Numbered from the stretch's first letter, positions 1-9,824 are shown. The stretch is DNA of 64,000 nucleotides from Lepidurus packardi (GCA_023053545.1 JAKZAN010000001.1:4856565-4920564), one strand, 5' to 3'. Notes: generated by a model not told the origin, from the sequence alone. A program made the numbers and translations.

Positions 1-660
1 GCTGCTTCTAAGCCACCTCCCTCAGAACCCGCTTTTATGCCGGGTTGCTGCTTTTGGTAAACAAGAGGGTCAGACTAGCTTAACGTGAAAACTTTGGGAG
101 AAAATGCAAAATGCTCCTTTCGGGTTAACGATAGCAAGAAGACTTATCAAAACAAGTGACAAACAATGAAAGTTATAGCGTCACTTGGCGTAACTTCCGG
201 GGTGGCCAGTTCCGGGTTCATTGCGTCATCTAGTGGAGGGGAGAAGGGCGGGAATTTCAAATCTTTACTATCACATTGGCAGGAAATCGAGGACCAAACC
301 TAAAAATTTCCTTTACAATTACATAGTCCACCTTAAAGAAAAATAGAGTTGCTAACTTCTCGTCATAATGGCGACTTAGAGGGCTTTCTCCGGCAATAAC
401 TTGCATATGAATCTTAAATGATCTTAGAGATTCGAATCTGTCATGTCATGTTTCCGTCCACCAGATGGCGTAACGAACCCGGAGTGTCGGAGTACGTCTT
501 TGGTTGGTTCCCGAACCCGCTTCCTTCGGGTTGTTATCAACAGCATCAACGGTAGAGGGTTGGACTAATATGCGATATGTTGACGGCTTCTTTACCGGTG
601 TCTGGGCGACATTTGATTAATATGGCGGCAAAACAACTCCTGTATAACACCTATAAATCG
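1..660. repeat. Unit 0 copy of the PISD upstream flank
   Basis: Bases about 75-229 and 505-650 match the region upstream of the PISD copies (about 9880-10180, 19440-19720, 39300-39600), including the ACTTCCGG and ATTGCGTCA motifs. This copy holds about 275 bp (230-504) that the other copies lack: there the sequence runs straight from GCGTCAT to TGGTTCCCG. The PISD coding exons that should lie to the left are outside the window. The first 70 bases were not matched to anything else here. No open gene is visible in the stretch. Confidence 0.7.
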
Positions 661-1077
661 GCCTACTATTGCCCTTATTTCTGAGCAATGCGGACACAGA
701 CTTGAAGAACAGATTCATCTCTTTGAGGGCATCAAGCCACTATTGACTAACAAATCATATGCTTCATTATCCAGTGTGATATTTTTTACTTATATTTGCT
801 TTATTAGCCCATGCTTGTTACTTTCAAAAAGCGTTCGAGAATGATCATGTCCCAATTGTGCAAATGTCTACCGAAGAAGGAGTAGTGGAAGTTAAGACAG
901 AGGTAAGGGCGGATTATTTATTTGTTTTCTGGTGTTCAATTTCGATTGTCTAGGCTTGTGAGCGTTGATTGCTAGCTCATCTTGTGGAAGGCAAGATGCG
1001 TAGCTAGAAGGTAGAAGGCGTCTTGAACCGTCTAAACGTAGGCGAACCCAGGCGAAGAGATAACGTTGTTCGTCCAT
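661..1077 (+). pseudogene. NOG1: NOG1/GTPBP4 fragment, first copy
   Basis: This is a fragment of the nucleolar GTP-binding protein NOG1 (GTPBP4), a GTPase of 60S ribosome assembly. The segment covers the SEQCGH region of the GTPase domain, the STxxEEGVVEVK region and the start of the ACER/LLAHRV region. It retains intron-like spacers with GT..AG ends. It differs from the later copies by point changes (LLTNK where others read LFTK) and lacks the two codons after ST, so it is the most diverged copy in the window. In-frame TGA and TAG codons break the third exon. It stops abruptly after CGTCCA, where a repeat junction begins. It has no start and no plausible function as a protein. Confidence 0.75.
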
Positions 1078-2588
1078 TGCACAAGAATACGGGGTAGAAC
1101 CAGGAGTTCATGATAGAAATGGGTCGGGTGAACGTAAGCTTGGTTAATGTCTAGTTAAGTATTCATATTTTTATGTATAATAATAACAGCTGGAAAGACA
1201 AATTCAGATGCAAAACCTGATGAGAGAACGCGTGGTAGCCACACAGATAGCTCGAGCATGAGAATAGCTATATTGGATTGGACTTTTTTCTATTGTGAGT
1301 GCATTAGGAAGGATTGATGGGTAACAAACTTCAAACTCTCTATACTAACATACTTACAGTGCTTGTACCTTTCATGTTTCTCACCTTCAAGTTATAAAAG
1401 GACCAGAAGACCTGGCCTACTATTGCCCTGATTTCTGAGCAATGCGGACACAGACTTGAAGAACAGATTCATCTCTTTGAGAGCATGAAGCCACTATTTA
1501 CTAAAGGTATATGCTTCATTATCCAGTGTGATATTTTTACTAATATTTGCTTTATTAGCCCATGCTTGTTACTTTCAAAAAGCGTTCGAGAATGATCATG
1601 TCCCAATTGTGCAAATGTCTACCGTCACCGAAGAAGGAGTAGTGGAAGTAAAGTCAGACGTAAGGGCGGATTATTTATTTGTTTTCTGGTGTTCAATTTG
1701 GATTGTCTAGGCTTGTGAGCGTTGATTGCTAGCTCATCGTGTGGAAGGTAAGATGTGTAGCTAGAAGGTAGAAGGCGTCTTGAACCGTCTAAACGTAGGC
1801 GAACCCAGGCGAAGAGATAACGTTGTTCGTCCATTGCACAAGAATACGGGGTAGAACCAGGAGTTCATGATAGAAATGGGTCGGGTGAACGTAAGCTTGG
1901 TTAATGTCTAGTTAAGTATTCATATTTTTATGTATAATAATAACAGCTGGAAAGACAAATTCAGATGCAAAACCTGATGAGAGAACGCGTGGTAGCCACA
2001 CAGATAGCTCGAGCATGAGAATAGCTATATTGGATTGGACTTTTTTCTATTGTGAGTGCATTAGGAAGGATTGATGGGTAACAAACTTCAAACTCTCTAT
2101 ACTAACATACTTACAGTGCTTGTACCTTTCATGTTTCTCACCTTCAAGTTATAAAAGGACCAGAAGACCTGGCCTACTATTGCCCTGATTTCTGAGCAAT
2201 GCGGACACAGACTTGAAGAACAGATTCATCTCTTTGAGAGCATGAAGCCACTATTTACTAAAGGTATATGCTTCATTATCCAGTGTGATATTTTTACTAA
2301 TATTTGCTTTATTAGCCCATGCTTGTTACTTTCAAAAAGCGTTCGAGAATGATCATGTCCCAATTGTGCAAATGTCTACCGTCACCGAAGAAGGAGTAGT
2401 GGAAGTAAAGTCAGACGTAAGGGCGGATTATTTATTTGTTTTCTGGTGTTCAATTTGGATTGTCTAGGCTTGTGAGCGTTGATTGCTAGCTCATCGTGTG
2501 GAAGGTAAGATGTGTAGCTAGAAGGTAGAAGGCGTCTTGAACCGTCTAAACGTAGGCGAACCCAGGCGAAGAGATAACGTTGTTCGTC
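1075..2588 (+). repeat. Two tandem 757-bp repeats holding NOG1 exon fragments
   Basis: The stretch from about 1075 to 1831 is repeated, as far as I can see identically, at 1832-2588. Each unit begins TTGCACAAGAATACGGGG. It continues through about 340 bp of AT-rich sequence that contains a TATA-like TATAAAAGG box, then NOG1 exon fragments, and ends at CGTTGTTCGTCCA. The 340-bp spacer also occurs at about 10216-10548, 19770-20096, 39630-39900 with 45578-45647, and 58805-58976. The second unit runs on into further NOG1 sequence, so the repeat arose by duplication of an internal segment. Confidence 0.85.
1410..1831 (+). pseudogene. NOG1: NOG1/GTPBP4 fragment, second copy
   Basis: These are the same three exon fragments as at 661-1077, with TCTGAGCAATGCGG (SEQCG) near the start and the peptide QMSTVTEEGVVEVK in the middle. 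Introns of about 50 bp end in TTTATTAG and GATTGTCTAG. Two in-frame stops follow the ACER peptide, as in every other copy here. It is preceded by a TATAAAAGG box about 20 bp upstream, which could be a chance match or a remnant of the spacer's own promoter. The fragment ends at the next repeat junction. It is a pseudogene. Confidence 0.75.
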
Positions 2589-3601
2589 CAGTTTGCATTC
2601 CGGATTCGCAGAAGAAAGCAGCTCAAGCTGAGAAGGAGAAAACGAAAAGGACGGGACGAGCTATCGAATTGGAACAAGGGGACGTCCACATTTTGTGGAT
2701 TAGAGAAAGAATTATGACCTGCCATACGACTTCAAATACGACAAAATTCCAGAATTCTGATAAAACAAAAACGTTGCCGACTACATTGATCCGGATCTTA
2801 TGGTGGTTAGTTTATCGTTTTATCTTCGGCCGGTTTTTTTTACTTTTTTCTTTTTTTTTCAGAAATTTTAGCACTTGGAGAAAGAGAAAGAACTGCGAGC
2901 TGAAGTTTGACGAACCCAGTGATGAAGAGACAAAGGAAGTCCATCAACTCGCCAAGCAAATTCGAGACAAGGCTAAAACTATGTCTGTTGAAGCTCGTCT
3001 GGGAAAGAGTGGAGGCAAACCTGTCATGCCAAGGGCTGGTAGGAAGCGAGAGCTCTCCGTTAGCCGATGAGGGAAGAAATGGAGAACTTGGGAATGGATT
3101 TGGCTGGCACAGAGAAGGTATTTTTTGTATAGATATTTTTATAACCGAACACGGTTTTTAACCAACTTTATGCTTTAGTAGGCCCATTTCAATCAGTCTC
3201 GTTCGTTTTCAATTTCGCGTAAGCCAATCAAGAAAGCTCGCATGGATGAAGAAGGCCGTGTACGTCTAGCTCTTCTCGCGTTACTCCCAGTGCCGGATTT
3301 AGCGACCCAGGGCCCCTAGGCAGTTAACTGAGTCGGGGCCCCCATTTTGGCACGTAGCAAGAAAATTGACTTTACTTTTATTTTTTATTTATTCAACGCA
3401 CTTTCACTTTAGAAAGTAGGCAAGCAGACTTTGAAATGAAATAAGCAAGTACCAACTATACTTTTTCACATTATAATTTGTACATTTACATATAATTACA
3501 AGATTACATTGCTGCGCGACGAACTTTCTTCTCTGCAAACGCATGACGCATAGTCCACAGACGACATTATTTCTGACTCTATGTACCGCACAGATAGTGA
3601 A

Positions 3602-4226
3602 TTAAGTCTGTTCTCTTCTGTGGTAGATCTTAAATAATTCTTTACTCTCTTTAATGCTGAAAACGACCGTTCTGCCGAACAATTTCACCCCGGTGTACAT
3701 AACAGCATCCGGAGCGCTATTCCCACGTTTGGGTAAATATCCAAAAAGCCTTTTTCCAGAATGTACTTCTATACGTCCAGTAACGATAACTCTTTCCCCC
3801 ATTTAGCCTCACCTGCAACAAATGAGCTCGCAGGTGTAGACACTCGTTTTCCAAAGTACCATCCAAATCCCCTGGATAGAAAGCTTGCAGGTTCCGTGCT
3901 CCATTACGGATGTCTTGAGATTCCAAATTACGAAGCTTCGTGAGAAAGTCAAACTTTTGACTTAAATTCTCGTAAGCAGAGCCAGGTCTCTGTAGTTCTG
4001 CAATCAACCTGTCAATAATGACGTTGAAGACGGTGACACTAAATCTGTCCCTGTCGGTCTCGGAGAGTTCGACCCCCTTTTCCTTTACTTCGTCAAACAG
4101 GACTTTTCGCTTACGTTTCCTCTTCATATCGTATGCGTAATTCTGTTCACCACTTCTTTCCATAGCTTTCGACTCATAATGATCGAAGATACCGGCTTTC
4201 CTTAAACCTTCTAGGTATGTTACCAA
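3602..4226 (-). pseudogene. hAT transposase remnant (ZMYM1-like)
   Basis: A 169-residue open stretch is followed by an overlapping 66-residue stretch in another frame. The lysine/arginine run KRKRKRKVLFDE, then SETDRDRFSVTVFNVIIDRL and the LSQKFDFL block, resemble the region before the C-terminal dimerisation domain of hAT transposases of the zinc-finger MYM type 1-like group. The catalytic core and zinc finger are missing. At least one frameshift separates the two stretches near 3720-3800. The family call rests on overall pattern and on the hAT-type ends and 8-bp target duplication of the surrounding element. Confidence 0.6.
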
Positions 4227-4526
4227 GGACCGATTTTCTCTTAATCACTTCTTTTGAACTTACTGTAGACAAGTCAAAACACGCGTGTCCTTGTGTAAGA
4301 TGCTAGAGTTGTGGTTTGCAGAGGGATTCAGAATGTGTTGCCACCTTCATTGAAGCGCGAATTATGAAAAGCGGAGAAAAGAACCTACGCTGGCTTACAA
4401 AAATCTGACTTCTTTTTTCTTAACTTCTTTTAACTTTCTTAACTTCTTTTTTTAAAATTTGATCACGTCGTAGGCTTTCAGCCTGTTGACGTTTCCTTTA
4501 TGGAAAAAGGTTCAAGAAAGCATACA

Positions 4527-4567
4527 TTATTTATTAGTCAGGTACACAGTACCTGACTAATAAATAA
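4527..4567. repeat. Perfect 19-bp inverted repeat with 3-base loop
   Basis: TTATTTATTAGTCAGGTAC at 4527-4545 is followed by ACA and then its exact reverse complement at 4549-4567. Part of the right arm is repeated again directly after it (CAGTACCTGACTAA at about 4575-4588). It lies inside the decayed hAT. It could be a hairpin left by replication slippage, or the end of a small nested element. Confidence 0.85.
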
Positions 4568-4787
4568 TAAATACACAGTACCTGACTAACTTAACCTAAT
4601 TAAACATAATATAACCTAACCAAGCTCAAACTAATCTAATTACACTTAAACCTACATGAAAATATATTACCCCGTGGGCCCCTGGGCCAAGGTCGAAAAT
4701 GGGCTCCTAAACAGGCCGGGACGGGCCCAATAGCCTCGTGGGGCCCTGGGCCCGTGCCCAGTTGGCCCATGCGATAAGACGGCCCTG

Positions 4788-4854
4788 ATGTCGGGACTTG
4801 AACTGGTGAACTATAGAACGAAAGTTAGGGCCTTTAACCACTCCGCCAATCACT
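4788..4854 (-). repeat. tRNA-like SINE head (pol III A and B boxes)
   Basis: Read on the minus strand, the segment has TGGCGGAGTGGTTAAAGGC, close to the A box of serine/leucine tRNAs. About 30 bases later comes AGTTCAAGTCC, close to the B-box consensus GGTTCGANNCC. The order and spacing fit the 5' part of a tRNA-derived SINE or a degenerate tRNA. The acceptor-stem pairing is poor, so a working tRNA is unlikely. It sits inside the decayed hAT element. Confidence 0.45.
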
Positions 4855-5667
4855 CGGTAGGTGAGGCTCTAAGACATAACTTTTTCACAGTCTCCAAAAT
4901 GATCTCCAGTTATTTTACATACTATTATATAAATTAATATTTCGTACGGAAAAATTGACATTTTCTTTTCTTTGTCTTGTGCCCTCAACGTACTTCGGCA
5001 CCTGGCCCGGGGCCCCCTTCGAGGCTGGGGCCCCTAGGCAGCTGCCTAGTTTGCCTAGGCGGAGATACGGCACTGGTTACTCCACGTGACCAGAGTAGAG
5101 TCAAGAACCCAGAAGTAATTACTAAATTGGGTTTATTTTAGTTGATTGTAGTTACTTAATGTTTAGTGTTACTTGTAGATGAAGAACAAGTTGAAGCTCG
5201 TTGGACGCAAGGCCGCATGGGCAAAGCTGGTGAAGCTGACAGACATATTTCGGTTAAACTGCCCAAGCGTTTGTTCTCTGGAAAGCGCGGCATTGGCAAA
5301 ACGGACAGGCTTTAAGCAGGCTAACTGGACCCTGTTTCATACTATTATATGTCGGCTTTGGCCAGGTCGTTCTTCTTAGCCTGTGTTGAAACGAAAATTC
5401 GAACTGGGTAGTTTCGACATCATTTGTGGCCCTTGAAATGAAATCTGGAAGGACTTGAGAAGAGAATACAAGTTTGCCTTGTAATAAACTTTGAAATGAC
5501 TTTTTACTCGTTTATTACTGCTGATTTTGAGATGTTTTTTTACTTTCCTTCAGTTCCAAATGAGCTGTTTTGCTCCCTCCCCCCGTAATACGTACTTGCG
5601 TATTTGTTGTACCCATAGAGCGCTCCCTGTAATACGTACTTGCTTATTAGAAATAGACGAAAGAACA

Positions 5668-5760
5668 ATGTCTGAACCTTACAAATCGGACTTTCCGGAT
5701 GCAAGGTCTACAAAACTTCTCTTAAAAGGTGCTCTCATCCATCCTATTCTTCAGAAGTAG
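5668..5760 (+). other. Conserved 30-codon ORF of unknown meaning
   Basis: A 30-residue ORF starting MSEPYKSDFPD and ending GALIHPILQK then TAG is present at the start of units 1, 2 (about 11540-11632) and 3 (about 21083-21175) with a few amino-acid changes. It follows two copies of GTAATACGTACTTGC. It could be a first exon of the gene next to NOG1 in the ancestral locus, or simply open by chance. I do not recognise it. Confidence 0.2.
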
Positions 5761-5765
5761 CCCCT

Positions 5766-8235
5766 AATCACAACGCAGGGACCATCTCATTTTTACTCAT
5801 ACCCAAATCCTCCACATTTGGTGCCGTGACCAGGATGAGCCGCACAGAAACGAAGTCCATTGATTGAGTGAAGATCAAATCCTCTCTACTTTCTCAACCC
5901 ATCGTTAATACCTTCGAAACAATGAATAACCTTGAGCAAGAAGACGCCCCCACGAAACAAGAAGCCACTGCTGATCTCCTGAACTCCCTCGAAGAATACC
6001 TTCAAGACTTGAAAGTCCTTTATCAAGAAATCGAAGACAAGTGACCTCGAAGACGTCCTGAAAACTCATTTCGACGTCCTGAAAAAACTAAAGCAATCGT
6101 GGAATGGTCCCGACCAGTGATGAATTGAATAGTTTCCTCGATCTTCATACTATCGTCGATTTGTGAAAGGTTTTGCTGACATTGCCAAGCCGCTATATAA
6201 ACTAACCGAAAAGAATGTTCCCTTTGAGTGGTCCGTGTTATGTGAGGAAGCTTTGACAGATCTTAAACGGCTCCTTTCTTCAACTCCTGTACTCGCTTTT
6301 CCTGATCTGTCCCAAACACTTCTAGTGGACAGCGACGCCAGTAATATTGGGCTAGGAGCCGTGTTGTCACAAGAAATTGACGCTGTTGAACGTCCTATAG
6401 CATATGCAAGTCCATGCTTGATGAGACCATTTACTGTGTAACGCGGAAGGAGCTCCTGGCAGTTAAATTTGCTGTAATGCAATTTAGCCACTCTCTTCTG
6501 GGGAGACCGGTTATGCTTCGGACGGATAACATTTGCCGTGGCCTGGATGAAAACTTGCAAGGAACCAACTGGACAGACTTTGCGATGGCTGAACTTGTTT
6601 GAATCGTATCAGTTCACAATTGAACAGCGGCCTGGACCAAAGCGTGGGAATGCGGATGCACTCTCAAGAAGACCATGTTCACAATGTGGACGTCATGAAG
6701 GAGTGGACGAAGAAGAAAAGAATGCCACATGGACCACAACGAGATGTCGTGTTAAATCATGTGGAATTGGCTAGTGACGGTAGCGTCGTAGTGTCCCAGG
6801 AAGAAGACGAGGAGATGAAAGTTATCAAGAGATGTTTACAAGAACTTTATAAACCGTGTCTGCAAGCTATGAGTCAGCCGTTGCGCAGCTACTGGGCCCA
6901 AAGGAAAAATGTGAGTCTTCATGGTGGCGGGTTTTACGGCGAATGGATTTCGACAAACGGATCTCAGCACCTGCATCTTGTGCCTAAAGCAAAGCAAGAG
7001 GAAATCTTCAGAAGTTACCACGGTGGTAATTCTGGGGCTCATATGAGAAGTAAAAACATCTTAGAAAATTTGCGATCACGTTTGTATTGGCCCAAGATGC
7101 GGAACAATGTTGAAGGGTGGTGTAAAGGCTGCGTGACATGTGTGCAGCGAAATCCTCCATCCCAAAAGACTAGAGCGCCATTGAACCCTGTGCAACCTAG
7201 ATTTCCAAGTGACATTGTAGCTATGGATATACTGGGTCCTCTGCCTGAAACAGTAGATCATTATCGCTATAGTTTGGTTGTCGGGGATTTGTTCCCAAAG
7301 TGGGTGGAGGCATATCCTATTCCAGATCAGGAAGCCACTACTATCGCCACCAAGCTCTATGGGGAATACATGAGAAGGTATGGAGTGCCGCTTCAGCTTC
7401 ATTCCGAGCAAGGTAGAAGTTTTGAATCAAGAACTGTGAGCGAAATCTGCCGGTTGCTCAAAATCAAGAAAACTAGAACTACTCCATACCATCCGGAGAG
7501 TGAGGAATGTATTGAAAGGGCCAATAGGACGATTTTAGCAGGCCTCAGTAAACTCATCGACGAAGGTGATGAAACCTGTGTTGCCTAGTGTTTTACTTGC
7601 GTACCGGACGAGTGTTCAAAGTTCCTAGACTTTCACTCCTGCACGTTTACAATTTGGTAGACCGTTGTTCTTACCAGAAGATAGAGTTTTCGGTGGTGGT
7701 ACCAGTTTCAACGTCTCAATACGCGGCAAAACTGGAGACAACTCTTCCTACCATTTTTGAACAAGCTCGAACACGGTTGGGATTTGCACAATGTTATCAG
7801 AAGATTTATTACGACAGCAAAACTTTAAACCAGGAAATCCAAATGGGGGACTCCGTTTGGCTCTTCAATCCTTTCCCGAAGAGAGGAAAGTTCCCCAAGT
7901 TTCACCGACCTTGGACGGTTATGAAACGAATTTCGGATCAAGTTGTCCACATTAAAAACACCATTTCGGGTGCATATGAACAATTTAAAGAAGGGACACC
8001 ATTAAGGCGAGTGACCATTATGCAAAGCCGGACTTTCGCTACCATTAAAGGTACCATTCCCGACAGGAAAAAAATAGACAAACGTTACACAATAAAATTT
8101 GTATTAAAGAAAATTCACTGGGAGGATACAACAAATCACCACACAAAAATCACGATAATTTTCACGCAAAATACGGAAATTTCACTGAAACGAATAGCCA
8201 GACATCTTAGAACCCACATTAATGCTACGGTTTAG
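5766..8235 (+). mobile_element. Ty3/Gypsy remnant 'G1', unit 1 copy
   Basis: A short piece of an LTR ends CCTCCACA at 5816 and is followed by a primer-binding-like TGGTGCCGTGACC at 5819-5831. Then come a truncated gag start (MNNLEQEDAP, stop after about 40 codons), a deletion of nearly all of gag, protease and most of the reverse transcriptase, and the end of RT with RNase H from about 6150, followed by integrase to about 8000. The 5' edge coincides with the point where unit 3 diverges (21181). No 3' LTR is present; the element ends against the 3' end of PISD. It is a fossil carried within the segmental duplication. Confidence 0.8.
6145..8010 (+). pseudogene. pol: G1 pol remnant: RNase H and integrase
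   Basis: This is the C-terminal part of a Ty3/Gypsy polyprotein. YYRRFVKGFADIAKPLYKLT ends the RT connection. VDSDASNIGLGAVLSQ is RNase H. KELLAVKFAVMQF and GNADALSRRP are the RNase H tail. The integrase begins with an HHCC zinc site (YHGGNSGAH, then CKGCVTC) and continues with AMDILGPLP (first Asp), LHSEQGRSFES (position of the second Asp, here Glu) and ECIERANRT (Glu). The C-terminal domain reads QMGDSVWLFNP and HRPWTVMKR. At least three frameshifts (near 6410, 6530 and 7590) break the frame. Units 1 and 2 share the same breaks. Confidence 0.85.
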
Positions 8236-9824
8236 AATTTTGAGCGATAGCTTGACCGACTCGAACGATTTGCCCAAGCTGGACGGTAAATTTAAAGTCC
8301 TTGGGGGCCTGAAAAATAAGGACCATTGTAGAGCCAAAGTTAAACTCACCGAATACTTCACCTTTCTCCTGATGGAGACCCTCCCCGCCTGCACGTTCCT
8401 TGTGGAAGTTGTAGTCCGTCGTCCTGCGACGTCCGGCACGACAGTTTGTTTCCAATTCCTACAATACAAAGAAAAGAAAACTGTTAAGTCACTTTCAAAA
8501 ACGCAAACTCGTCGACTAACTTACTGGATCTTTATAGACTCGTATGGAGCCGACATTGGTAGCTCCGACCGCTGTCATGCTGAACAAGCCGTACTGCCAC
8601 TGGCCAAAGTAAACGGCTCGCTCGTTGAGGGCAAGTAAGCCGGGGACCCATTTGGAAACGCTTGGGTTCACACTAAGGAGTTCCCCTAAGATAATATTCC
8701 GGTTAGTAACACCCTTTGTTGTTCTCATGGCGAATTACCTGGAAAGTGTCGCCGCAATGAAATATCCCATTCAACGGGGGAATGAAACCGATGGTAGTCC
8801 CCGGGCGCCAGATAGATGACACAGTAGTGGAGGCCGGAGGTTGGGGACCCTGTTGAGAGTTGCACCAGTTCAGAGGGTCCCAAAAACTGGCTCAGGGAGT
8901 AATACACCCCCTTCACCTGTCCCAACAGTCCATTCCGGTCCACTGCGCCCAAATGGAGGACTTTCCCATCGGCTGGTGACACCTGTTGTAGAAAACAAAC
9001 AATATTTAGTACGAGAAACGAGTGCATAAAAAACCCCATCAACTTACAATGCAGTCCGTAGTGTTGATAGGGCGTGCGCCTGGTTTAAGCGGCCGTCGAA
9101 AAAATTCGCCGATGCTGGAGTAGTCGGACAGGTTGTCCGATGCGGCTTCTTCGACGTTTACGCCAAACGTCCGCGCGTAGAACCCAAGGACCGGCTTCCT
9201 CATCCACCGAGGCAAACGGGTGTTGGCCAGTCGTCCCCAGGTGCGCGACAGGGTCGCCCAGGGCAAGCTGCGATAAGCACGTACCTGTTAACCAAGATAA
9301 AAGCATATTAGGTACTTGACTCACATAGCAATTGCTACGCCAGATAGATACAGAAGATCGTATTAGTCAAAAGAAATTCCCTTAGGGGATTGTATTGATC
9401 TTACCTTAAAGTCTCGCGCACAGGCATGCCACGAACGAGGCAAAGCGATCCGTGGAGCAGCGTCATCTGTTAAAGAAAACACAAGTCAAGTGTTAGGGAG
9501 ACTGAACAAAAGGTCCCATAATATATATCACAGAAAAATACGTACGTACAACGAACGTACATAGGAAACAACAACAGAAAAAAGCTGCTTAGGATTTCAG
9601 GAGAATTGGGCCATCCATGACCTCCAAATTACAACAAGACGATCAGGACTTCGTTCACAATTTTTTATGGGTATTTCTGGAAAATAAAAACCGATTAGGA
9701 CTCTGTTGCTTTCTTATCGAAAGGGAAAAACCATAGCACTCGCGGTTGAAACTATTTGGCTAAGCTTCTTCTGAGACTAGATGTACTTGAATAGTAAACA
9801 AAAAGGCAAAAAACGCTTACCCAT
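8225..9824 (-). CDS. PISD: Phosphatidylserine decarboxylase, copy 1 (six exons)
   Basis: Phosphatidylserine decarboxylase converts phosphatidylserine to phosphatidylethanolamine, normally at the mitochondrial inner membrane. Coding exons: 9821-9824, 9405-9466, 9048-9284, 8739-8982, 8525-8685, 8225-8458. All introns are GT..AG and the phases agree; one intron is only 53 bp and has a TACTAAC branch site. The model is 313 residues with no stop. Conserved motifs are VSPADGKV (Asp about 106), GDYHRFHSP (His about 168) and GEFNFGST (Ser about 279, the self-cleavage site that becomes the pyruvoyl group; most relatives have LGST). The start is the only frame-compatible one I found: ATGG in a GGACCATGG context, with the intron directly after. 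This gives a protein without the usual mitochondrial presequence and membrane segment, so an upstream coding exon may be missing or undetected. The gene lies antisense to the Gypsy remnant. Confidence 0.85.

Larger units (their letters stand above)
3288..5075 (-). mobile_element. Decayed hAT transposon inserted in the NOG1 exon
   Basis: The 1788-bp element starts CAGTGCCGG and ends CGGCACTG, with related but imperfect inverted ends (the left end has CCCCTAGGCAG and the right end CTGCCTAGG twice). It is flanked by the 8-bp direct repeat GTTACTCC at 3280-3287 and 5076-5083, which is the hAT signature. Removing the element and one repeat restores the NOG1 coding context (VTPRD). It carries remnants of a hAT transposase on the minus strand, plus GGGCCC-rich sequence at 4660-4780, a tRNA-like stretch and a hairpin. 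The coding remnant is too broken to be active. Confidence 0.9.
2169..5315 (+). pseudogene. NOG1: NOG1/GTPBP4 C-terminal half, broken by a hAT element
   Basis: This is the longest NOG1 copy. Exon pieces lie at about 2172-2263, 2316-2416, 2468-2800, 2868-3117 and 3182-3287, continuing after the hAT at 5084, with a last exon at about 5179-5315. Recognisable NOG1 peptides in order are SEQCGH, QMSTVTEEGVVEVK, LLAHRV, VLNRLNVGEP, ADYIDPDLM, EVHQLAKQIRDKAK, the serine-rich SRSFSISRK stretch, and the terminal GEADRH and [12 protein letters not shown] followed by TAA. NOG1 binds GTP in the nucleolus and is needed for 60S subunit maturation. Here in-frame stops after ACER and MRS, a TGA TAA pair after KIPEF, several frameshifts and the 1.8-kb hAT insertion rule out a product. 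The intact N-terminal and G1-G3 part is absent. Confidence 0.85.

Noticed and set aside
892..1077. Minus-strand ORF repeated near 1625, 10761, 20307 and 45858 (MDEQRYLFAW)
   Set aside because: Shadow of the NOG1 exon on the opposite strand; it repeats only because the exon repeats.
7588..8235. 215-residue ORF after the integrase that could be an env-like or accessory gene
   Set aside because: It is the shifted C-terminal domain of the integrase (QMGDSVWLFNP, HRPWTVMKR) plus noncoding tail; no signal peptide or membrane anchor.
9580..9680. Extra PISD exon after TTTTATTTTCCAG (minus strand)
   Set aside because: A good acceptor-like sequence, but the open frame that follows ends in TGA without a usable donor, and skipping it keeps the frame.
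5766..9824. Gypsy element that captured and carries PISD as cargo
   Set aside because: PISD keeps introns and lies antisense to the element, there is no 3' LTR beyond it, and the element was already dead. Segmental duplication explains the pattern better.
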